Shown here: positions 16,688-24,579 of the stretch, in pieces | Numbering within the stretch: position 1 is the first letter of the stretch | Layout: each line of letters begins with the position of its first letter | From: Halorubrum sp. BV1 | GTDB taxonomy: Archaea > Halobacteriota > Halobacteria > Halobacteriales > Haloferacaceae | Reading direction: 5' to 3' | Length of the DNA: 64,000 nucleotides | Assembly (NCBI RefSeq): GCF_000746205.1 | Contig: NZ_JQKV01000001.1 | Location: 112,814 to 176,813 of the forward strand | Translations under genes and position numbers: made by a program | Notes under the pieces: generated by a model | What the model was told of the DNA's origin: nothing | The model's input: only the letters and a program-made list of their open reading frames with translations | Database searches by the model: none

Positions 16688-16728
16688 GGCCGGCCTTTCT
16701 GATACCCGGGTGAGGTCGCCGAGCAGAC

Positions 16729-17862
16729 CTACTCCAGAGACACCCACGCGCCGCGGTCGTCTGCCTTTCCGATCGCGTCGAGGACGCGCTGGACCGCGTA
16801 CCCCTCCGCGAACGACGGCGAGAACTCATCGCCCTCAGCGACCGCCGAGAGGAACTCGTAGCTCTCGTGGACGAAGGTGTGCTCCCAGCCGAGCACATGA
16901 CCGGGCGGCCACCAGCGGTCGACGTAGGGATCGGTCTCCTCCGTGACGAGCACCGTTTGGTACCCTCGATCCCCCTCTCGGAGCACCTTCAGCTCGTTGA
17001 GCCGCTCCAGAGAGAACGTCAGGCTCCCCTTCGTTCCGTGCACTGCGATCGTGTGGTCGTTCTTGTGACCCGCGGCGACGCGGCTGGCCTCGAAGCTCCC
17101 CGTCGCGCCCGACTCGTACGCCACTTGTGCAGTGTACGCGTCGTCGACGGACACGTCCCGGTACTCCGCGACCTCGCCCGCGTCGTCGTACACCGGGCGC
17201 TCGTCGACGAACGTGGTCAGCTGGCCGGACACTCGATCTACCGCGCCGACGCGGTCACCGACGAGGTAGCTCGCGAGGTCGATCGTGTGCGCTCCCAAAT
17301 CACCGAGCGCGCCCGAGCCGGCGAGGTCGGCGTCCATTCGCCACGTCCAGGCTGCCTCCGGATCGACGAGCCAGTCTTGCAGGTACCGGCCGCGGACCTG
17401 CCGTATCTCGCCGAGTTCACCGGCCTCGATGCTCGCTCGCGCGCGCCGAAGCGCGGGGACGAAGCGATAGTTGAACGCGGTCCCCGCCGGAACGTCCGCC
17501 GCCGCCGCGGCGTCACGCATGGCGGCGGCCTCCTCCAGCGTCGGCGCAAGCGGCTTCTCACAGAGGACCGGAACGCCGGCGTCGAGGGCCGCGATCGACG
17601 GCTCCGCGTGTACGTGGTTCGGTCCGAGGTTGTAGAACACGTCCACCTCGTCGAGCGCGTCCGCCCAGTCGGTCGCGACGTTCGCGAAACCGAATCGGTC
17701 GGCCGCGGCCGCGAGGGCCTCCTCGTCGCGCCCGACGAGCGTGTGACGCTCGACCACGGGGGCGTCAGGGAAGAACATCGGAAGCCGCGCCAGCGCGTTC
17801 GCGTGCGCCTTGCCCATGAATCGATACCCCAGTACGCCGATCCGCAGTGAGTCCCGTGTCAT
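16729..17862 (-). CDS. Gfo/Idh/MocA family NAD(P)-dependent oxidoreductase
   Basis: 377 residues. Rossmann motif IGVLGYRFMGKAHANAL near residue 7, the family EKP motif in VLCEKPLAPTLEEAAAM, and the substrate-side FNYRFVPALRRA and GDLGAHTIDLASYLVGD (the GxH catalytic region). The C-terminal domain is full length. Members act on sugars, inositols or related polyols; the TATA-less and isolated context does not reveal the substrate. It is divergent from pspA across a 300-bp region that holds a palindrome. Confidence 0.9.
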   Translation of the reverse strand: MTRDSLRIGVLGYRFMGKAHANALARLPMFFPDAPVVERHTLVGRDEEALAAAADRFGFANVATDWADALDEVDVFYNLGPNHVHAEPSIAALDAGVPVLCEKPLAPTLEEAAAMRDAAAAADVPAGTAFNYRFVPALRRARASIEAGELGEIRQVRGRYLQDWLVDPEAAWTWRMDADLAGSGALGDLGAHTIDLASYLVGDRVGAVDRVSGQLTTFVDERPVYDDAGEVAEYRDVSVDDAYTAQVAYESGATGSFEASRVAAGHKNDHTIAVHGTKGSLTFSLERLNELKVLREGDRGYQTVLVTEETDPYVDRWWPPGHVLGWEHTFVHESYEFLSAVAEGDEFSPSFAEGYAVQRVLDAIGKADDRGAWVSLE

Positions 17863-17979
17863 GATCGCCTCTCACTCGGTCGGCCGGGCAGTGCTTGCGC
17901 GGGCCCCGAAGCGGGCGCAGTGGCGTTTGAACTCGCGTCGCCCGGAGAGCCGTCCGTGCGGCGACACACATCGCTATCC

Positions 17980-17996
17980 ATGCCAGCTACTGGCAT
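17980..17996. promoter_or_regulatory. 17-bp palindrome in the oxidoreductase-pspA intergenic region
   Basis: ATGCCAG-CTA-CTGGCAT has perfect 7-bp arms. It lies 118 nt from the oxidoreductase start and about 180 nt before pspA in a divergent intergenic region without genes. It could be an operator for a dimeric regulator; the regulator is unknown. Confidence 0.4.
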
Positions 17997-18147
17997 CCTG
18001 CGTCGAATAAGTCTTCAGGATACGTCTGCAGTCACCGCTCTCGGGACCCGAGCAGACGACGGCCCGATGACGGTCCGACGACGGAGATTCCCTCTCGGAA
18101 CGGCTGACGTCCTGATTCTCCCGCGCTCGCGGATCCGACCACATGAG

Positions 18148-18156
18148 GTTTTAACG
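18148..18156 (+). promoter_or_regulatory. TATA-like box for pspA
   Basis: GTTTTAACG is centred about 26 nt before the ATG at 18178 and supports that start rather than the ATG 9 nt earlier. Confidence 0.45.
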
Positions 18157-18177
18157 GATGGAGCGTGTATGCCGAAT

Positions 18178-19065
18178 ATGGGAATCCTCTCTCGCGCCTC
18201 CTACGTCATCCGCTCGAAGGTGAACGCCCTCCTCAACCGAGCGGAGGATCCGACGGAGTCGCTCGACTACTCGTACGAACAGATGCGCGACGAGCTCCAA
18301 GACGTCAAACAGGGGATCGCGGACCTGACGACCCAGAAGAAGCGCTTGGAGATTCAACAGCGCAAGCTGGAAGAGAACGTCGAGAAGCACAACCGACAGG
18401 CGCGCGAGGCGGTCCAGCAGGACCGCGACGACCTCGCCCGCAAGGCCCTCGAAAAAAAGAAGTCGAAGATGAGCCAGATCGAGGAGCTGGAAGGACAGAT
18501 CGCGGACTTGAACGACACCCAAGAGCAGCTCGTCGAAAAGAAAAACAAGCTCCAGAACCGGATCGAAGAGTTCCGCACCAAAAAGGAGACGATGAAGGCC
18601 CGCTACGAGGCCGCCGAGGCGTCCTCGCGCGTCTCCGAGGCGATGACGGGCGTCGGCGACGAAATGGAGGACGTGAGCCGGTCTATCGAGCGCGCCGAAG
18701 AGCGCACCGAGGAGATGGAGGCGCGCGCGGAGGCGATGGACGAACTCGAAGATTCCGGGGCCTTCGAGGACGCGCTCTCGGATAAAGACAGCATCGACCG
18801 GGAGCTGGAGAGCCTCTCGACGAACAGCGAGGTCGACGCCGAACTGGAGACGCTCAAGGGCGAACTCGGGAAGAGCGACGGGGCGGCGACCGGCGCATCC
18901 GAGAGCACCGACGAGGAGATCGACGCCGAACTCTCGGACATCGAGAGCGACATCGACGCGGACGACCTCGAAGCCGACCTCGACGGCGACGCGAGCGCCG
19001 ACGACGCGGAGATCGACGTCGAACTGGAGGAGTCCGAGGCCGACGCAGACGAGCCGCGAAACTGA
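18178..19065 (+). CDS. pspA: PspA/IM30 family protein
   Basis: 295 residues. Starts MGILSRASYVIRSKVNALLN, the membrane-binding amphipathic helix 0 of the family, followed by a long coiled coil (about residues 20-210; many heptads such as KKRLEIQQRKLEENVEK) and an acidic C-terminal tail rich in Asp, Glu and Ser. PspA/IM30 proteins are ESCRT-III-like and protect or remodel membranes under stress. An ATG three codons upstream gives MPNMGIL, but the promoter spacing and family alignment favour the internal one. It is a single-gene unit convergent with the dgcA-like gene. Confidence 0.92.
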   Translation: MGILSRASYVIRSKVNALLNRAEDPTESLDYSYEQMRDELQDVKQGIADLTTQKKRLEIQQRKLEENVEKHNRQAREAVQQDRDDLARKALEKKKSKMSQIEELEGQIADLNDTQEQLVEKKNKLQNRIEEFRTKKETMKARYEAAEASSRVSEAMTGVGDEMEDVSRSIERAEERTEEMEARAEAMDELEDSGAFEDALSDKDSIDRELESLSTNSEVDAELETLKGELGKSDGAATGASESTDEEIDAELSDIESDIDADDLEADLDGDASADDAEIDVELEESEADADEPRN

Positions 19066-19086
19066 CGCCGTATCGCCCAGAGCGGC

Positions 19087-20136
19087 TTACTCTTTCGGCC
19101 GTCGCCGGGCACCGGTCCCCGCCCTACGCCGGTCTCCGAGCCGGATCTCGCCGTCGTCCACGTCGATCCCGTCGTACGGGTCCTCGGCGAGCAGCAGCGA
19201 TCCGTCCAGGTCGGCGTAGTCGATGAGCGGCGCGAGCTGCGCGGCCGCCGCGATCGACGCGTTCGACTCGATCATACACCCGCACATCACCTCCAGTCCG
19301 TGTGCGCGCGCCGCGGCGATCAGCCGCCTCGCCTCCAGCAGCCCGCCGGTCTTCATCAGCTTCAGGTTCGCGATGTCACACCGGTCGGCGATCGCGGGGA
19401 TATCGGAGAGCGTCACGCACGCCTCGTCGGCGGCGATCGGGAGTGCAGACCGCTCGTAGACGAACCGGAGCCCCTCCTCGTTCTCGGCGGGTACCGGCTG
19501 CTCGACGAACTCCACATCGCGGTCGGCGAGCCACTCGCTCTTCTCGACGGCCTCCCGCGGCGTCCACGCCTCGTTGGCGTCGACGCGAAGCCTGACGTCC
19601 GGTGCGGCGTCGCGAACCGCGTCGACGAGTTCGCGGTCGCGGTCGGTACCGAGCTTGAGCTTGAGCACGGGATAGCCGGCCGCGGCCGCGTCGGCGGCCT
19701 TCTCTCTGACGCGTTCGGTCTCATCGAGGCCGACGGTAAAGGACGTGACGGGCGCGGCCGCGGGGTCGAGCCCCCACAGCCGATACAGCGGGACGCCGAG
19801 CCGCTTGGCCGACAGATCGTGGACGGCGATCGACACCGCACAGCGCGCGGCCGGATTGTCGGTGACGACGCCCGCCATCCGCGATTCGATCTCGTGGAGC
19901 GCATGCGGGTCGCCGATCGACTCGACGGCTGCGAGCAGATCGGGCAGCACGGCCTCGACCGTGGCGGCAGTCTCGCCGTAGTGTGCCGACGGGGCCGCGC
20001 CACCGACGCCCGTCGTGCCCCCCTCGTCCGTGACACGGACGATCACGTTCTCCGCTTCGGTCTGGGTCCCCCGCGAGATGGTGAACGGGTCAGAGAGCGG
20101 CAGCGACACCCGCTCGAACTCGGTGTCGAGGCTCAT
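19087..20136 (-). CDS. dgcA: Enolase-superfamily dipeptide epimerase / N-acetyl-D-Glu racemase (DgcA-like)
   Basis: 349 residues of the muconate-lactonizing subgroup. The catalytic KxK is in PVLKLKLGTDRD; metal ligands are DANEAW, VEQPVP and AADEACV; the second catalytic Lys is in NLKLMKTGGL. Such proteins epimerise dipeptides, but when paired with a DUF1611 protein they have been assigned as N-acetyl-D-glutamate racemase in a D-glutamate catabolic route. Here the ATG overlaps the stop of the DUF1611 gene by 4 nt, exactly that pairing. The enzyme class is clear; the specific substrate is inferred from the neighbour. Confidence 0.85.
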   Translation of the reverse strand: MSLDTEFERVSLPLSDPFTISRGTQTEAENVIVRVTDEGGTTGVGGAAPSAHYGETAATVEAVLPDLLAAVESIGDPHALHEIESRMAGVVTDNPAARCAVSIAVHDLSAKRLGVPLYRLWGLDPAAAPVTSFTVGLDETERVREKAADAAAAGYPVLKLKLGTDRDRELVDAVRDAAPDVRLRVDANEAWTPREAVEKSEWLADRDVEFVEQPVPAENEEGLRFVYERSALPIAADEACVTLSDIPAIADRCDIANLKLMKTGGLLEARRLIAAARAHGLEVMCGCMIESNASIAAAAQLAPLIDYADLDGSLLLAEDPYDGIDVDDGEIRLGDRRRAGTGARRRPKE

Positions 20137-21191
20137 TCGCCGCCGAGTCCGGCGTCGACGATACCGTCGACGATCGCCGCTGCGCCGTCGCGGACCGGGT
20201 CGGCGGCCGGCGCGCCCACGTCGTCCGCGAACGAGGCGACGGCATCGGCCGCCGCCTCGTCGTCGTCGACGTCTTTCGTGTTGAGCGCCCCGGCGACGAC
20301 CGCCGTCTCGTTGATCGGGTCGGCGAGCCCCTCGTACAGGTCGACGTACTCGGGGACGGACCGGAGGTCGAACGACTCGTATCCGTGGATCGCCTCGCGG
20401 CCGGCCGCGTGACAGAGGACGAGCCCGTCGGCCATCGACCCGTGGAGGATCCCGCAGGTGACCGCCGAGTAGGCGGGGTGAATAATGCTGCCCTGCCCCT
20501 CGACGACGAGCAGGTCGTGGTCGTCGCCCACCTCGACGAGCATGTCTTCGACTGCCCCGGGGGTGAAGTCGGAGACGACCCGGTCGATCGGATTCCCCCA
20601 GCCGGCGATCATGATGCCGGTCTGGCCGGTCGGGACGAACGCCGCGTCTATCCCTCGCTCGCGGGCGGCAGCGACGATTTCCAGCGACGTCGTCATCTTC
20701 CCGACCGAGCAGTCGGTTCCCACCGTCAGTACCACGTCGGCGTCGACGTCGCCCGAGGCTCCGGTCGCGACCGTGAGATCGTCGTCGGGCTCGCGGACGT
20801 CGACGAGGTCGACGCCGTGTTCGTCGGCCAATGCGGCCAGTTCGTCGTCCTCGTTGAGGAAGTAATGGAGGCCGCTCACCACGTCGCAGCCGGCCTCGAT
20901 CGCGGCCTCGACGTCGTCGCGCCACGACTCGTCGAAGCGCCCTCCGATAGGTGAGATTCCGATATATAAGGCGTCGAGGTCGCCGTCGGCGGCCGCGTGC
21001 GCGTCAGCAAACGATTCGACTATCGGCGCGTCCGCGATGTCGGGGACGTGCTCGCTCACGCGGTCGCCGTCGCGGTCGCGGTCGAGGACCGCGCGAACGT
21101 CCTGGTCGCCGTACCGCATGACGCCGAGAGCGGTCTTCGCGCGGTCGGGGAACTTCTCGTGTGCGAGGATGGCGATCCGTTCGTCGCTCAT
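20133..21191 (-). CDS. dgcN: DUF1611 family protein (DgcN-like, D-glutamate N-acetyltransferase)
   Basis: 352 residues. N-terminal half has GISPIGGRFDESWRDDVEAA and a GLHYFLNEDDEL segment; the C-terminal half has a P-loop-like VGTDCSVGKMTTSLEI, FVPTGQTGIMIAGWG and VVEGQGSIIHPAYSAVTCG, all signatures of DUF1611. Members have been described as DgcN, which N-acetylates D-glutamate before racemisation by DgcA. The start MSDERIAILAHEKF was taken because CTTTTAAACG lies about 26 nt upstream; an ATG 9 nt earlier would be too close to that box. It is coupled (ATGA) to the enolase-superfamily gene. Confidence 0.82.
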   Translation of the reverse strand: MSDERIAILAHEKFPDRAKTALGVMRYGDQDVRAVLDRDRDGDRVSEHVPDIADAPIVESFADAHAAADGDLDALYIGISPIGGRFDESWRDDVEAAIEAGCDVVSGLHYFLNEDDELAALADEHGVDLVDVREPDDDLTVATGASGDVDADVVLTVGTDCSVGKMTTSLEIVAAARERGIDAAFVPTGQTGIMIAGWGNPIDRVVSDFTPGAVEDMLVEVGDDHDLLVVEGQGSIIHPAYSAVTCGILHGSMADGLVLCHAAGREAIHGYESFDLRSVPEYVDLYEGLADPINETAVVAGALNTKDVDDDEAAADAVASFADDVGAPAADPVRDGAAAIVDGIVDAGLGGE

Positions 21192-21212
21192 GGTCGGCAC
21201 CTCGCCCCGGGA

Positions 21213-21222
21213 ACGTTTAAAA
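21213..21222 (-). promoter_or_regulatory. TATA-like box for the dgcN-dgcA operon
   Basis: CTTTTAAACG on the minus strand, about 26 nt before the ATG at 21191. Confidence 0.45.
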
Positions 21223-21330
21223 GAGTCGAGGTGGCGACGTCGTCGCGACCGAGACGAGGCGCGTGAGTACCCTCACCCGAATCCGTGACCCATGCAAACA
21301 TTCAACATGCCGGCGGCGAGAAGGGCAAAC

Positions 21331-21340
21331 GTATTATTCT
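21331..21340 (+). promoter_or_regulatory. TATA-like box for the NRAMP-like transporter
   Basis: GTATTATTCT centred about 25 nt before the ATG at 21360 predicts a leaderless transcript. Confidence 0.4.
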
Positions 21341-21359
21341 GCGGTGTTACCACTGGAGT

Positions 21360-22685
21360 ATGTCAGAGACAGTCTCGGGTGTGACCGCGCCGTGGGGAGA
21401 CCGCATTCGCGAGTATCTCGCCGGTATGGGACCGTCGTGGATCGCCGGTGCCATCGCCGCCGGTCCGGCGTCGATGGCGAGTCTGATAACGGCCGGTGCG
21501 CGCTTCGACTACGCCTTGCTCTGGGTTGTCGTCCTGTCGGCCGTGGCGGGCACGCTCGCGCAGTACCTCGCGATGCGGCTGGGGCTCTTGTCCGAGCGCG
21601 GTATCGTCGAAGTCGTCGAGCGCCACCTCGGCGAGTGGTGGGCGTGGATCCTCGTCGCCGACGTGGTCATCGCCGCCGGCGTCGCACAGTTGGTGATAAT
21701 GAAAACCGTGGCGACCGTTTCGGCGACCATCACGGGCGTCGACGCGCGGATCTGCGGCGCTGTGTGGGCGCTCGTCCTCGTGGGGGGGCTCGCGGGCAAA
21801 GGGTACAGATTCGTCGAGTTCGTCGCCAAGGCGCTCGTCACCGCCGTCGTCGTCGCGTTCGTCGCGTCGCTTTTCGTCGTCCCGATCAGCCCCACACGAG
21901 CACTGTCCGGACTCGTTCCGACGCTCCCCACCGGAAGCGGCGTCGTAGCCGCGGGCATCCTCGGCGGCGCGGTCCACATCACGCTCATCACCATGCACTC
22001 GTATACGATGCGCGCGCGCCGGTGGACCAGCAGTGAGTACGGTCTCGCGACGGTCGACGTGGTCGCCTCCATGCTCGTCGCGTTCGGGGTCTACAGCGTG
22101 GCGACGTTCCTGGTCACCGCGAGCGTCCTCACCGACCCGTCCCTCTCGACGGTGGGCGCGGCACAGGCGCTCGGTCCCCTGGCCGGTTCGGCCGCTCAGT
22201 GGCTGTTCCTGCTCGGACTCGGCGGCGCGGCCGTCTCGACGCTCGGCGGCAACACGCTCGTTCCCCCCTTCCTCGTCGCGGACAAGCTCGGTTGGGACAC
22301 GACGGTCGAGGACCCGCGGTACCGCGGGCTACTCGTGGCGGTCGCGCTGCTCTCCGCTCCAGGGGCGTTCATCGGCGGCGAGGTCCTCGGCCAGCTCGTG
22401 CTCGTCCTCGCGCTGGGCACCGTGGGCACCCCCTTCGCCATCGCCGTCGTGTTGTATCTCCTGAACTCCGACGCCGTGCCCGAGGGCACGTCGACGCTCG
22501 CGAACCTCGGCGGCGTCGCGCTGTTCGTGGTCTCCGGCGGGCTGGCCGTCAACTTCGTCGTCGAACAGGTGGGCGGCGGGGTCGACCTCCTCACGGGACT
22601 CGTCGTCGCCTTCGCGGCGGCGCTCGGGCTCGCGACGGTCGGTCTGCTCGCTAAGCTCCTCGGAGAGACGTATGTCGGGGCCTGA
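21360..22685 (+). CDS. Divergent NRAMP family transporter
   Basis: 441 residues with about 11 membrane helices. The fold is recognisable from GPSWIAGAIAAGPASMASL and TAGARFDYALLWVVVLS (TM1), RGIVEVVERHLG and the TM6-like GGAVHITLITMHSYTMRAR. However, the metal-binding DPGN of TM1 reads AAGPAS, and the MPH of TM6 reads HIT, so the usual Mn/Fe ligands are missing. It is therefore a NRAMP-related carrier of unknown substrate rather than a confident manganese transporter. The ATG giving MSETVSGVTAPWG was preferred over upstream in-frame codons because of the TATA spacing. No metalloregulator lies next to it. Confidence 0.8.
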   Translation: MSETVSGVTAPWGDRIREYLAGMGPSWIAGAIAAGPASMASLITAGARFDYALLWVVVLSAVAGTLAQYLAMRLGLLSERGIVEVVERHLGEWWAWILVADVVIAAGVAQLVIMKTVATVSATITGVDARICGAVWALVLVGGLAGKGYRFVEFVAKALVTAVVVAFVASLFVVPISPTRALSGLVPTLPTGSGVVAAGILGGAVHITLITMHSYTMRARRWTSSEYGLATVDVVASMLVAFGVYSVATFLVTASVLTDPSLSTVGAAQALGPLAGSAAQWLFLLGLGGAAVSTLGGNTLVPPFLVADKLGWDTTVEDPRYRGLLVAVALLSAPGAFIGGEVLGQLVLVLALGTVGTPFAIAVVLYLLNSDAVPEGTSTLANLGGVALFVVSGGLAVNFVVEQVGGGVDLLTGLVVAFAAALGLATVGLLAKLLGETYVGA

Positions 22686-22733
22686 CCCGAGCAGCAGGAC
22701 AGCGACTCACCGCGAAACGCGGGTCAACTCGCC

Positions 22734-23051
22734 TCAGGCGTCGCCGCTAACGAACTGCTCTGCGCCCTCGTAAAACCAGTAGCCGTTCTCGCGCATCGCT
22801 CGTCCGAGTTCTTGGTGGAACTCCACGAAATCCGCGAACTCCGCTTTCTCGACGCTGTCGAATATCTCTTCGACGGAAACGACGGTCTCGAAGTCGATCC
22901 GGACGGGGTGATCCCCGTACTGCTCGACGTACTCCGTCGCCGTCAGCGGGAAGTCCTCTTCCTCGTCGATCTTCTTCGCGAGGACGGCGTGGCCGTACTT
23001 CCGTCCTCCCTCGCTCCCCTGTTCTCCGTCGGGGTCGTGTGGCCAGTCCAT
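22734..23051 (-). CDS. DUF5785 family protein
   Basis: A 105-residue soluble acidic protein beginning MDWPHDPDGEQGSEGGRKYG, the strongly conserved N-terminus of a haloarchaeal family of unknown function (DUF5785). The middle (DFPLTATEYVEQYGDHPVRI) and the C-terminal helix are also conserved in kind. The start was set by that N-terminus; the frame continues upstream without homology. It is convergent with the NRAMP-like gene and lies beside tRNA-Val. No catalytic motif is visible. Confidence 0.75.
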   Translation of the reverse strand: MDWPHDPDGEQGSEGGRKYGHAVLAKKIDEEEDFPLTATEYVEQYGDHPVRIDFETVVSVEEIFDSVEKAEFADFVEFHQELGRAMRENGYWFYEGAEQFVSGDA

Positions 23052-23185
23052 GCGGGCTGATTTGTCGGTCCCGTGCATAGTCATTTCGGAACCCGTGACC
23101 CAACACGGACCAGTGAGCAATCGCGATACCGACGGTGACCCGCGGACCGCTCGCGGTCGCTCACGGTTGCGGTGTCGACAGAAAT

Positions 23186-23259
23186 GGGTTGGGGCGGATT
23201 TGAACCGCCGGCCTCCTCCATGTCAAGGAGGTGTCATAACCGGACTAGACTACCAACCC
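23186..23259 (-). tRNA. tRNA-Val (anticodon GAC)
   Basis: 74 nt that fold into a full cloverleaf: acceptor stem GGGTTGG/CCAACCC, D-arm, anticodon stem CCTCC/GGAGG closing the loop TTGACAT (anticodon GAC, reads GUC), a short variable arm and T-arm GGCGG-TTCAAAT-CCGCC. There is no intron, and CCA is not encoded. A TATA box lies about 38-44 nt upstream. Confidence 0.95.
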
Positions 23260-23294
23260 GCGGGGCGTTCAATCGCATCTCGTGGTATCCGGGG

Positions 23295-23303
23295 GATATA
23301 ATT
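23295..23303 (-). promoter_or_regulatory. TATA box for tRNA-Val
   Basis: AATTATATC on the minus strand (TATAATT on the plus strand), the most canonical TATA element in this stretch, predicting a short leader before the mature tRNA 5' end. Confidence 0.5.
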
Positions 23304-23432
23304 GAACCTTTCGTTTCGCCCTCCCGCGGTGGGTCGCGGTCACTCGATCCGAGCGCCGCTGTCTGCCCATACGTGGTCCCCATCGACGCGCTTTCGACCG
23401 CCTTTTTGTGATCGACGGTCGTGTGAGTTCGC

Positions 23433-24533
23433 ATGGTCGATCTCTCCGCTCGCACCGACAGGCTCGACGAGTACCTCGATCGTCGCGGACTCGAGGCGAT
23501 CTGGTTCGCCAAGCCGAACGGCTTCGCGTGGCTCACCGGCGGCGACAACGTCGTCGACGGCGATGCCGATATCGGTATCGCCGCGGCCGGCTACGACGGC
23601 GAACTCCGCGTGATCACAGACAACATTGAAGCCGACAGGCTCGCCGACGAAGAACTGCCAGACCGGTTCGACGTCGAATCGTTCCCGTGGCACGGCGCGT
23701 CGCTCGCCGATGCGATCGCCGACCGGTCGCCCGCTCCCGCGGCCGCCGATTTCGACGTTCCCGGATTCGACCGCGTCGACGGCGGTCGCCTCCGACAGCC
23801 GCTCACCGACGACGACGTCGAACGCTACCGCGAGCTGGGTCGTGAGGCGGCCGCCGCCCTCGAAACCGTCTGCCGGAATCTCGAACCGGACGACCCGGAG
23901 TACGAGGTCGCCGCCGGCATCGACATCTCGCTTTCGTCCCGAGACGTGAACACCCCGGTCGTGCTCGTCGGCGGCGGCGAGCGGGCGCAGGCGTACCGAC
24001 ACTTCACGCCGACAGACGCGACGCTCGGCGACTACGCGCTGGTCTCTATCACCGCCGAGCGCGCGGGGTTGTACGCCTCGCTCACGCGCACCGTCGCCTT
24101 CGACGCGCCGGAGTGGCTGGAAGAGCGACATCGGGCGGCCGCCCGCGTCGAGGCGACCGCGCTCGCCGCAACGGAGGCGGCCGCTGCGGGCGACGGCACC
24201 GCCGCGGACGTCTTCGCGGCGATCCGCGAGGCGTACGACGCCGTGGGACATCCGGGCGAGTGGCGCAAACACCATCAGGGCGGCGCAGCGGGCTTCGCGG
24301 GCCGCGAGTGGATCGCGACGCCCGAGAGCGACGAACCGGTCACCCGTCCGATGGGCTACGCGTGGAACCCCACGGTGCAGGGCGCGAAAAGCGAGAACAC
24401 CCACCTCGTCGCGGCCGATCGGACCGAGACGCTCACGAAGACGGGTCAGTGGCCGACACACGAGGTCGATCCCGTCGCGGTCGACGGGATCTCGACCGAG
24501 CCGCGGGAGCTGACCGCGCCGGTGATCCGGTGA
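23433..24533 (+). CDS. M24 peptidase-fold protein, probably not a metalloprotease
   Basis: 366 residues with an N-terminal creatinase/prolidase-like domain (LDEYLDRRGLEAIWFAKPNG) and a C-terminal pita-bread M24 domain. Compared with aminopeptidase P, the two metal-binding aspartates appear replaced: the I-D-A-G motif reads VSITAERAG and the G-D-I-T-R-T motif reads YASLTRT. One His-rich loop remains (KHHQGGAAGF), and the late Glu ligands are not in a recognisable context (AWNPTVQGAKSENTHLV). It may bind rather than hydrolyse peptides, or carry out metal-free C-N hydrolysis like creatinase. A TATA-like CTTTTTGTG lies about 26 nt upstream. Similar proteins occur across haloarchaea. Confidence 0.75.
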   Translation: MVDLSARTDRLDEYLDRRGLEAIWFAKPNGFAWLTGGDNVVDGDADIGIAAAGYDGELRVITDNIEADRLADEELPDRFDVESFPWHGASLADAIADRSPAPAAADFDVPGFDRVDGGRLRQPLTDDDVERYRELGREAAAALETVCRNLEPDDPEYEVAAGIDISLSSRDVNTPVVLVGGGERAQAYRHFTPTDATLGDYALVSITAERAGLYASLTRTVAFDAPEWLEERHRAAARVEATALAATEAAAAGDGTAADVFAAIREAYDAVGHPGEWRKHHQGGAAGFAGREWIATPESDEPVTRPMGYAWNPTVQGAKSENTHLVAADRTETLTKTGQWPTHEVDPVAVDGISTEPRELTAPVIR

Positions 24534-24579
24534 CGCAGCGACGAACGGGGAGAGGAAGCCGACGGCTCCGGCTGCTCGG

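Noticed and set aside
23186..23259. tRNA-Val as an integration (att) site
   Set aside because: No integrase or repeated tRNA 3' end lies next to it; the recombinase is 29 kb away.
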